Origin: Treponema sp.
GTDB lineage: Bacteria; Spirochaetota; Spirochaetia; Treponematales; Breznakiellaceae
Reading direction: 5' to 3'
DNA length: 5,458 nucleotides
NCBI GenBank assembly: GCA_009786715.1
Contig: WQRN01000079.1
Span: 1 to 5,458 of the forward strand
The notes below the pieces were generated by a model. It ran no database searches. It saw nothing but the letters and a program-made list of their open reading frames with translations, and had not been told where the DNA came from. Every line of letters begins with the position of its first letter. Within the stretch, counting starts at the first letter, position 1. Shown here piece after piece: positions 1 to 5,458 of the stretch. A program made the position numbers and the translations under genes.

Positions 1-1764
1 TTTATGGGAAGGCGCTATTCAGAAGTTTCCAACGAAATGAAAATGGTTCCGTATCACGTAACGGAGCAGGGAAACGATGTGCGCGTGGAAATTGACGGAA
101 AAAAATATTCACCGCAGGAAATTTCCGCTTTCGTTCTTCAAAAAATGAAAAAAACCGCCGAAGACTACCTTGGCGAAACTGTAACAGAAGCTGTTATCAC
201 AGTTCCCGCCTATTTTAACGACGCTCAGAGGCAGGCGACAAAAGACGCTGGAAAAATCGCGGGTCTTGATGTAAAAAGAATCATCAATGAACCGACTGCC
301 GCCTCGTTGGCGTTTGGTTTTAACAAAGATTCCAAAAAAGACAAAATTATCGCAGTTTACGATTTAGGCGGCGGCACTTTCGACGTTTCTATTCTGGAAC
401 TCGGCGACGGCGTTTTTGAAGTAAAATCGACAAACGGAGACACCCACCTCGGCGGCGACGACTTTGATCACCGCGTTATGGAATGGATTATTTCAGAGTT
501 TAAAAAAGACACAGGCATCGATCTTGGACAGGATCGCATGGCTCTTCAGCGTCTTCGCGAAGCCGCGGAAAACGCGAAGATTCAATTATCTTCAATGCAA
601 ACAACAGATATTAATTTATCGTTCATCACAGCCGATCAAAACGGACCTAAACATTTGCAGAAAACATTAACACGCGCGAAGTTTGAACAGCTTGTGGAAG
701 ACCTTCTTGAAAGATCAAAAGCGCCGTGCCAAAAAGCGCTCTCAGACGCCGGTTACACGCCGGAACAAATTGACGAAGTCATCCTTGTCGGCGGCTCAAC
801 GCGTATTCCGGCAGTTCAGCAGATTGTAAAAGATCTTTTCAAAAAAGAGCCGAACAAGGGCGTAAACCCCGATGAAGCAGTCGCGGTAGGCGCTGCGATT
901 CAAGGCGGCATCCTCGGCGGAGACGTAAAAGACGTGCTTCTGCTGGACGTTACCCCGCTCTCGCTTGGTATTGAAACTTTGGGCGGAGTGATGACAAAAC
1001 TTATTACACGTAACACAACAATCCCGACGCGCAAGAGCCAAATCTTTTCAACAGCAGCAGACAGTCAGACCGCAGTTTCGATTCAAGTTCTGCAGGGCGA
1101 ACGCGAAATGGCAAATCAAAACCGCATCCTCGGCCGTTTTGATCTTGTCGGCATTCCTCCCGCTCCGCGCGGAGTTCCGCAGATCGAAGTTACCTTCGAC
1201 ATTGACGCGAACGGCATTGTTCACGTAAGCGCTAAAGACCTCGGCACAGGCAAGGAGCAAAAAATCCGCATTGAAAGTTCAAGCGGCTTAAACGATTCGG
1301 ATATCGACCGCATGGTTAAAGAAGCGGAATTGCATGCGGAGGAAGATAAAAAAGAGCGCGAAAAAGCCGAAGTGCACAATGAAGCGGATTCGATGATTTA
1401 CAGCACGGAGAAAAATATAAAAGACCTCGGCGATAAGGTAAGCGCCGAAGATAAATCCAAATGCGAAGAGGCAATTGCAGAACTGCGCAAAGCTCTGGAG
1501 AGCGGCGATATTCAATCAATCAAAGATAAAACAGAAGCGCTTAAACAAGTGTCATACAAAATCGCCGAAGAGATTTATAAGCAGCAGGGAGCAGGCGCGC
1601 AAGGGCAGCCGGGAGCAGATCCTAACATGGGCGGCGGTTTCGGCGGATTTGACTCGAACGGCAACCCAATGGGTTCAGGCACAGGCAGCGCAGGATCCGG
1701 AAACGGCAACACAAAAGGCGCCGAAGACGCTGATTACGAAGTAGTGGACGACGACAAGAAGTAA
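1..1764 (+). CDS. dnaK: Molecular chaperone DnaK (Hsp70), 5'-truncated by the window edge
   Basis: This is the cytoplasmic ATP-driven Hsp70 chaperone, which binds exposed hydrophobic segments and cycles with DnaJ and GrpE. There are 587 visible residues, in frame from base 1. The ATG at 4 is internal: it sits in the FMGRRY segment, which in E. coli DnaK falls near residue 72, so about 70 N-terminal residues with the first phosphate loop (GIDLGTTNS type) are missing. Seen in order, in visible numbering: NEPTAA at 96-101; the phosphate-2 loop DLGGGTFD at 121-128 with its catalytic Thr; the adenosine motif LVGGSTR at 262-268; the interdomain linker VLLLD at 312-316; then the substrate-binding beta domain and helical lid. 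From about residue 528 comes a disordered Gly/Asn/Gln-rich stretch, and the protein ends in an acidic [12 protein letters not shown] tail. No key residue is missing in the visible part. It forms an operon with dnaJ. The heat-shock control region is outside the window. Confidence 0.98.
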   Translation, partial: FMGRRYSEVSNEMKMVPYHVTEQGNDVRVEIDGKKYSPQEISAFVLQKMKKTAEDYLGETVTEAVITVPAYFNDAQRQATKDAGKIAGLDVKRIINEPTAASLAFGFNKDSKKDKIIAVYDLGGGTFDVSILELGDGVFEVKSTNGDTHLGGDDFDHRVMEWIISEFKKDTGIDLGQDRMALQRLREAAENAKIQLSSMQTTDINLSFITADQNGPKHLQKTLTRAKFEQLVEDLLERSKAPCQKALSDAGYTPEQIDEVILVGGSTRIPAVQQIVKDLFKKEPNKGVNPDEAVAVGAAIQGGILGGDVKDVLLLDVTPLSLGIETLGGVMTKLITRNTTIPTRKSQIFSTAADSQTAVSIQVLQGEREMANQNRILGRFDLVGIPPAPRGVPQIEVTFDIDANGIVHVSAKDLGTGKEQKIRIESSSGLNDSDIDRMVKEAELHAEEDKKEREKAEVHNEADSMIYSTEKNIKDLGDKVSAEDKSKCEEAIAELRKALESGDIQSIKDKTEALKQVSYKIAEEIYKQQGAGAQGQPGADPNMGGGFGGFDSNGNPMGSGTGSAGSGNGNTKGAEDADYEVVDDDKK

Positions 1765-1767
1765 ACG

Positions 1768-2889
1768 ATGGCGAAACGTGATTATTACGAAGTTCTTGGT
1801 GTTCAAAAAAACGCTTCTAAAGATGAAATAAAAAAAGCATACCGCAAGCTGGCTCTTCAGTTTCACCCGGATAAAAATCCGGGCGATAAAGAAGCGGAAG
1901 AAAAGTTTAAGGAAGCTACCGAAGCTTACGATGTTCTCGCAGATGACCAGAAAAAATCCGCGTATGATCAATTCGGTCATGCCGGAGTTGACGGCATGAG
2001 CGGCGGAGGTCAGGACTGGAGTAATTTCCGAGGTATGGAAGACATCTTCGGCGAAGGCGGATTCAGCAGCATATTTGAAAGTTTTTTCGGCGGCGGCTTC
2101 GGAAGGTCAAGAGGAGGCAGCGGAGTAAGGCAGGGAGCTAACCTTCGCTATGATATCGAAATACCTTTTAAAGACGCTGTGTTCGGAACAAAAGTTGAAA
2201 TTCAATATTCACATAACGAATCATGCAAAACCTGCAACGGAGCCGGAACAGCGGACGGATCAAGCAAAAAAACCTGTCCTATTTGCCGCGGTTCGGGGCA
2301 GGTGAGGCACAGCCAGGGGTTTTTCTCGGTAGCTACAACCTGCCATCAATGCCACGGCGAAGGCTCAATAATAGAAAAACCATGCGGCGACTGCGGCGGT
2401 ATGGGAACTCAGAAAAAACGGCAAAAAATTATGGTCACTATCCCGGCAGGGGTGGAAAACGGGAAGCGTGTGGTTATCCCGAAACAGGGTGACGCGGGCC
2501 CCAACGGCGGACCGGCGGGTGATTTATACGTTTTTATAAGGGTAAAACCGCACGAATACTATGAAAGGCAGGATTATGATCTTTACTGCGCCGTACCGAT
2601 TTCTGTAAGCCAAGCGGCACTTGGTGCCGATATTCAAGTAACGACTCTGGAAAATAAGACAATAAAGGTTAAAGTACCTGCCGGTATCCAGAATTGGAAG
2701 ATGCTTCGCATCCGCGAAGAGGGAGTTCCGACGGGAAATCAGAGGGGAAACCTGTATATTAAGCTTATTGTACAAATTCCGGAGAAACTTTCCCGCCGCG
2801 GAAAGGAATTATTAGAGGAATTAGCCAAGGTTGAGGGACAAAATGACAGTCCAAAGCCAATTCCTCTGTCAAAATTGGCGGATGTTTAA
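1768..2889 (+). CDS. dnaJ: Chaperone protein DnaJ (type I Hsp40)
   Basis: This is the cytoplasmic co-chaperone that delivers unfolded clients to DnaK and stimulates its ATPase. It is complete at 373 residues, the usual length for a type I DnaJ. Residues 1-70 are the J domain with the catalytic HPD at 33-35. Residues about 72-118 are the Gly/Phe linker, with MEDIF and [10 protein letters not shown]. The zinc-finger domain has all four CxxCxGxG repeats, at 153-160, 170-177, 192-199 and 206-213. The C-terminal client-binding and dimerisation domains follow. The ATG lies 3 bases after the dnaK stop. A weak Shine-Dalgarno sequence, AAGAAG at 1756-1761, sits inside the end of dnaK, so translation is probably coupled to dnaK. 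One oddity is Trp310 in the segment QNWK, where most DnaJ proteins carry Gly. The gene otherwise looks intact. Confidence 0.98.
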   Translation: MAKRDYYEVLGVQKNASKDEIKKAYRKLALQFHPDKNPGDKEAEEKFKEATEAYDVLADDQKKSAYDQFGHAGVDGMSGGGQDWSNFRGMEDIFGEGGFSSIFESFFGGGFGRSRGGSGVRQGANLRYDIEIPFKDAVFGTKVEIQYSHNESCKTCNGAGTADGSSKKTCPICRGSGQVRHSQGFFSVATTCHQCHGEGSIIEKPCGDCGGMGTQKKRQKIMVTIPAGVENGKRVVIPKQGDAGPNGGPAGDLYVFIRVKPHEYYERQDYDLYCAVPISVSQAALGADIQVTTLENKTIKVKVPAGIQNWKMLRIREEGVPTGNQRGNLYIKLIVQIPEKLSRRGKELLEELAKVEGQNDSPKPIPLSKLADV

Positions 2890-2901
2890 GAGTCGGCGCA
2901 C

Positions 2902-2931
2902 TTGACAAAGTTGCTATTTGTTAATTAATAT
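2902..2931 (+). promoter_or_regulatory. Predicted sigma-70-type promoter for the barrel-protein gene
   Basis: A perfect -35 box TTGACA lies at 2902-2907, 12 bases after the dnaJ stop. The best-placed -10 candidate is TAATAT at 2926-2931 (4 of 6 matches to TATAAT, 18-base spacer), in a markedly AT-rich stretch. It faces the gene starting at 2983 and would leave a leader of about 45 bases. The -35 box is convincing; the exact -10 is uncertain, since TATAGC at 2929-2934 also matches 4 of 6 but with a long spacer. Confidence 0.6.
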
Positions 2932-2935
2932 AGCA
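2912..2935. promoter_or_regulatory. Inverted repeat over the promoter core, possible operator
   Basis: TGCTAT (2912-2917) and its exact complement ATAGCA (2930-2935) flank 12 bases that contain the palindrome TTAATTAA (2921-2928). The dyad covers the promoter spacer and the -10 region, where a bound repressor would block RNA polymerase. The arms are short and AT-rich, so chance is a real alternative. No regulator gene is visible nearby. Confidence 0.3.
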
Positions 2936-2970
2936 TATAGGACATAGTGTTCATTTTAAGTAATATATAT

Positions 2971-2976
2971 AAGGAG
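2971..2976 (+). promoter_or_regulatory. Ribosome binding site fixing the start at 2983
   Basis: AAGGAG lies 6 bases before the ATG at 2983. An in-frame GTG at 2947 would give a longer reading frame, but it has no comparable site and would place charged residues ahead of the signal peptide. The ATG at 2983 is therefore the start. Confidence 0.85.
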
Positions 2977-2982
2977 AAGAAG

Positions 2983-3840
2983 ATGAAAAAACTTTTCATT
3001 TTATTAGCAGTTTTTATTCTTGCAGCAGGTTTTGTTTATGCTCAGGAGCAACAAGAAGAAACTACTGTTGTACAAAGTGAGACTCAGGCTCCACAGGCGC
3101 AACCTGCCCAGACGCAAACCACTCAGACACAGACTACACAGACTCAAACTACACAGGTACAGCCTTCTGCTCAGGAAGCGCCTGCAGAGGAAGAAACAAA
3201 GCGCGCCATTGAAATTTTAAATGTAGAAATCTCTATGAATTTCCCTGTCCATTGGTCAAACGGTCTTCACGATGATTCATTCTATCAGGTAATTAACGAA
3301 GCAACCGGAGCCAACATGATGGAAGATAAGTCGGTAACGGCAAATACGTCTATTGGCATTGGAATTAATTTAAATATCACAAAATCATTTGGTATTGCTT
3401 TGAATATGGATATTTTTTACGCCGCCAAAATTGGAGGATTTTCCAGCCCGACATCAGATTATAATTCAATCTTTGGAATCAATGCCTTTTTCGGACCTGT
3501 ATTTTATCTCTTTAACAACGGCACATTCAGGATTCCGCTTGCAGTCGGAGCCCATATGTACTATTTCAACGATGATCTTTGGGTTCCGGAAATTGGTCTA
3601 AGCGGCGCCTGGATGAACAGAAGCGAGATGCAATTCGGTCCCGCGGTTTCTATCGGCGTTCAATTCCACTTTAACACCGGTATATACCTCTTTACACGCA
3701 CTCAAATTGCTATAGACCTTATACGTATACACTCATTAGATTGGTATAACGGCACTGACTATGAACAATTGAATTGCACAGACATAATGAATGTTAACTG
3801 GGCTATCAAACCTGTCTTTGGCATTGGAATAAAATATTAA
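2983..3840 (+). CDS. Secreted, probable outer-membrane beta-barrel protein with a Gln/Thr-rich N-terminal spacer
   Basis: I do not recognise the specific family. The 285-residue product begins with a clear signal peptide: MKK, then a hydrophobic core, then cleavage expected after VYA at residue 20. No cysteine follows, so it is not a lipoprotein. Residues 21-73 are low-complexity and rich in Gln, Thr, Pro and Glu, including three QTQTT units at 43-57. From about 74 to 285 the sequence alternates polar and hydrophobic residues in strand-like runs (for example SIGIGINLNI, FGIALNMDIF, AVSIGVQFHF) separated by Gly/Asn/Asp turns. It ends in VFGIGIKY, an aromatic-terminated last strand typical of proteins inserted by the BamA machinery. 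The length would suit a barrel of roughly 8-10 strands; the strand count is my estimate. It has its own promoter and ribosome binding site and a terminator just downstream. The role is unknown; a porin, adhesin or structural envelope protein are all possible. Confidence 0.8.
   Translation: MKKLFILLAVFILAAGFVYAQEQQEETTVVQSETQAPQAQPAQTQTTQTQTTQTQTTQVQPSAQEAPAEEETKRAIEILNVEISMNFPVHWSNGLHDDSFYQVINEATGANMMEDKSVTANTSIGIGINLNITKSFGIALNMDIFYAAKIGGFSSPTSDYNSIFGINAFFGPVFYLFNNGTFRIPLAVGAHMYYFNDDLWVPEIGLSGAWMNRSEMQFGPAVSIGVQFHFNTGIYLFTRTQIAIDLIRIHSLDWYNGTDYEQLNCTDIMNVNWAIKPVFGIGIKY
3109..3153 (+). repeat. Three tandem 15-base units encoding QTQTT
   Basis: Three consecutive 15-base units (3109-3123, 3124-3138, 3139-3153) each encode Gln-Thr-Gln-Thr-Thr, and a fourth Gln codon follows at 3154. 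The units differ at several positions, mostly third codon bases (CAA/CAG, ACG/ACA/ACT), so the peptide repeat is better kept than the DNA repeat. They lie in the flexible spacer after the signal peptide. Because the unit is a multiple of three, gain or loss of a unit would stay in frame. Confidence 0.85.
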
Positions 3841-3853
3841 AATAAAATATAAT

Positions 3854-3886
3854 AAAAAAGCCGCTCAAACCGAGCGGCTTTTTTTT
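3854..3886. terminator. Bidirectional intrinsic terminator between convergent genes
   Basis: GCCGCTC (3860-3866) pairs perfectly with GAGCGGC (3872-3878) around a 5-base loop. Six A's before (3854-3859) and eight T's after (3879-3886) extend the stem to 13 bp. On the plus strand it ends in a T run 14 bases past the barrel-gene stop. On the minus strand the A run reads as T's, 25 bases past the stop of the convergent gene. It should therefore end transcripts from both sides. Confidence 0.93.
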
Positions 3887-3910
3887 GCTATAAAAATTGA
3901 AATAACGTAA

Positions 3911-5458
3911 TTACTTTTTTCCTGTCTTTTTTGTACCGGCCTTTTTAACAGGCTTCTTTACCTCAGTTTTCTTTGTCGTCGCTTTTTTCGGTTCCGCTTT
4001 CTTTACAGGCGATTTTTTTACAGCAGGTTTACTTTTCGGCACTGCTTTTTTTTCGGCTGGTTTTGCTTTCACTGCGGATTTTTTCGCGGCAGGTTTTTTT
4101 TCTGCCGCTTTCTTCGGCGCGATTTTCACTTCAATTTTTTTTGCAGTAGGTTTATTTGTGTTTGCTTTCGTTTTTGGTTTAGCGTCTCCCCCAGTTAAAA
4201 TATCAAGCAGGATGTCAAAACGGTATTCGGATTTAGCTTCGGCTTTTAAAAGCACATCATAAATACCCGCAATGCGTTCAATACGCTCTTCGATAGGTAT
4301 GCGCACAGAAGTTTCCATCATGAAGAAAAGAGACGAATAAAACAGCGCGTCTTCAAAGCTCTCTTTGTTAAACCACGCGACATCGTTAAAGAAATTAATT
4401 CCCAAAATACGCCTGAAATCGTCTGTCGAGTAATTTTCTTCGATAATAAAAGCGGCAAAATCCGACGCCGAAAATTTTAATCCGTTTTTCATGGATTTAT
4501 CCCAGCTATACGCCGCTAACGCGCCTGATTCATCATTTGTTCGCCTTAACACCGCTTTCATAAGATCTGTTATGCGCCATGCTTCCGCATCCGACGCGCC
4601 GAAGAATTTATAAGCGTCTCTAATCTTTCGCCCAAGATCCCAGTGATTAAAAGCAAGGTTCTCGGCATGAGCGCCTGTCGCCTCTTTGCCGATTATCGAA
4701 CGCAATAGAGAAATAACGCCGTAAGTGAGCGCAACAGAATGAATCAACTGTCTTTCCGACATACATTTTGTTATACGATCAAGCAGAGGCGATTTTGATT
4801 TCTTCAACGCTTCTAAAATGTTTTTAAGCATGTTTATATACGCTTCAAATTCTTTCCATATCGCGTCATGATCAATCGCTGTGAATTCTATATTAGTTTT
4901 TGAATCTGTTTTTGAAGGAACAGCCCAAGGGTCCCACGCTCCGTTCGCTCCGCCAATATAATGTACCGCCGTTTTAATAAAAGCGATAACAGGTTCACGG
5001 AAAGAATCCACAAAGAATTTTTCGTATATGGATACATTAAGACCGTTGACAATTTCAGGTTTTAAAATTTCGTTAAAGCGGTAATAAAGTTCGCCAAGGA
5101 AAATGTCCTTGATTGACGCATGAAGATCGCTAACGCCGCTGCCGTTAAGATCATTGTTCAATCGCGCCCATCTGCCCCTTGCGTCATCTTCAACTTCGTT
5201 TATATCAAGGAAAACTTGCGTTTCATATCCTTTAAGCGCGACAAAAAATCCGTCTTCACAAAGCGCCTTGGAAGAACGTATAAACCACAAATTAGATTTT
5301 TGTTCGCGTAACAAGGTAAAATATTTGCTGTCGTAGTGAATGCCAAGAGCTTCATCTAAATTATCTCTTCGCGTACCGCCTTCGCATGGAACCGGAGGAT
5401 CGCTTGCTTTTATCCAGCCCGCGGTTTCATAGTATGAATTGTTGTAGAATATTAAAGC
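3911..5458 (-). CDS. C-terminal part of a large alpha-amylase-family (GH13)-like protein with a lysine-rich tail; start beyond the window
   Basis: The frame is open to the right edge, giving 515 visible C-terminal residues; the TTG at 5314 is an internal codon, not the start. Visible features: YNNSYYETAGWI near residues 5-16, LWFIRSSK at 57-64, VFLDINEVED at 82-91, LNGSGV at 104-109, a long mostly helical region, and a segment around FRRILGIN and WFNKE (362-366). From memory, these match the C-terminal region of large bacterial proteins annotated as alpha-amylase catalytic region (known in Chloroflexi and spirochaetes), where similar phrases (WYIR, VFLDFxEV, LNGRGV, LGVNRYxGVLWFNKE) occur in the same order. 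If so, the glucan-active GH13 barrel lies upstream, off the window, and none of its catalytic residues can be checked here. Residues 425-515 form a Lys/Ala/Pro tail. No membrane segment is seen, so the visible part is probably cytoplasmic. It converges on the barrel gene and shares its terminator. The family call is an inference without a database search. Confidence 0.62.
   Translation of the reverse strand, partial: ALIFYNNSYYETAGWIKASDPPVPCEGGTRRDNLDEALGIHYDSKYFTLLREQKSNLWFIRSSKALCEDGFFVALKGYETQVFLDINEVEDDARGRWARLNNDLNGSGVSDLHASIKDIFLGELYYRFNEILKPEIVNGLNVSIYEKFFVDSFREPVIAFIKTAVHYIGGANGAWDPWAVPSKTDSKTNIEFTAIDHDAIWKEFEAYINMLKNILEALKKSKSPLLDRITKCMSERQLIHSVALTYGVISLLRSIIGKEATGAHAENLAFNHWDLGRKIRDAYKFFGASDAEAWRITDLMKAVLRRTNDESGALAAYSWDKSMKNGLKFSASDFAAFIIEENYSTDDFRRILGINFFNDVAWFNKESFEDALFYSSLFFMMETSVRIPIEERIERIAGIYDVLLKAEAKSEYRFDILLDILTGGDAKPKTKANTNKPTAKKIEVKIAPKKAAEKKPAAKKSAVKAKPAEKKAVPKSKPAVKKSPVKKAEPKKATTKKTEVKKPVKKAGTKKTGKK
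3914..4186 (-). other. Region encoding a histone-H1-like lysine-rich C-terminal tail
   Basis: The last 91 residues of the minus-strand protein contain 35 lysines and are otherwise mostly Ala, Pro, Val, Thr, Ser and Glu, in irregular repeats such as KKPAAKKSAVKAKPAEKK. No aromatic residue and no cysteine are present. This is the composition of eukaryotic H1 tails and of bacterial H1-like proteins, which bind DNA or other polyanions and are disordered. The DNA here is low-complexity and holds three runs of eight A's on the coding strand (at 4046-4053, 4094-4101 and 4135-4142). The boundary with the folded part is sharp, just after the segment LTGG. Confidence 0.9.

Noticed and set aside
796..1519. 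Minus-strand open frames opposite dnaK
   Set aside because: They lie wholly opposite conserved DnaK codons, have no ribosome sites and give no family-like protein; they are mirror frames produced by the biased codon use of dnaK.
1675..1980. Minus-strand open frame across the dnaK-dnaJ junction
   Set aside because: It runs opposite the conserved ends of two certain genes. Its Phe-rich hydrophobic product is what antisense of Lys/Glu-rich coding sequence gives.
2223..2492. Plus-strand open frame inside the dnaJ zinc-finger region
   Set aside because: It overlaps the four CxxCxGxG repeats in another frame and has no independent support.
2947..2982. GTG at 2947 as an upstream start of the barrel protein
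   Set aside because: It has no good ribosome site and would add 12 residues ahead of a signal peptide that starts cleanly at 2983, where AAGGAG is ideally spaced.
2890..2982. A terminator after dnaJ
   Set aside because: No GC-rich stem followed by a T run is present. The only dyad here is AT-rich and sits in the promoter, so dnaJ may read through into the next gene.
3020..3220. Arg/Leu-rich plus-strand frame inside the Gln/Thr repeat
   Set aside because: It is an out-of-frame reading of the low-complexity repeat; the frame with signal peptide and ribosome site is clearly the real one.
5312..5314. TTG at 5314 as the start of the minus-strand gene
   Set aside because: The frame stays open for 48 more codons to the window edge, and those codons contain family-like sequence (YNNSYYETAGWI), so the true start is outside.
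5120..5336. Short plus-strand frames at the right end
   Set aside because: They lie opposite the conserved part of the minus-strand gene and show no start signals or recognisable product.

Overview
The window looks like chromosomal DNA from a spirochaete, most probably a Treponema-like species. This is an inference from three things: the character of the DnaK and DnaJ sequences, an exported barrel-like protein whose signal peptide ends in VYA-QE (a pattern common in treponemal envelope proteins), and moderate GC content. No rRNA or other strict taxonomic marker is present, so the assignment is tentative.

Layout. Positions 1-1764 (+) hold most of dnaK; about the first 70 codons lie off the left edge. 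After only 3 bases comes a complete dnaJ (1768-2889, +), so the two form a chaperone operon. A 93-base gap follows, with a TTGACA-type promoter, an inverted repeat over its spacer and -10 region, and a strong ribosome binding site. It leads into a gene for a secreted, probably outer-membrane beta-barrel protein (2983-3840, +) that has a Gln/Thr repeat spacer just after its signal peptide. A 13-bp hairpin flanked by A and T runs (3854-3886) lies between this gene and a convergent gene and can terminate both. The rest (5458-3911, -) is the C-terminal 515 residues of a large protein whose start is off the right edge. It resembles the C-terminal region of large alpha-amylase-family (GH13) proteins and ends in a 91-residue lysine-rich, histone-H1-like tail.

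How the genes work together. DnaK and DnaJ are the Hsp70/Hsp40 folding pair; GrpE and any heat-shock operator would lie to the left, outside the window. The barrel gene has its own promoter and is probably a separate unit, although no terminator separates it from dnaJ, so read-through is possible. The minus-strand gene is independent.

Most of the window is ordinary housekeeping and envelope sequence. I see no defence system, mobile element, CRISPR array or RNA gene. The feature most worth a second look is the H1-like tail on the putative glucan-active protein, together with its three 8-base A runs.
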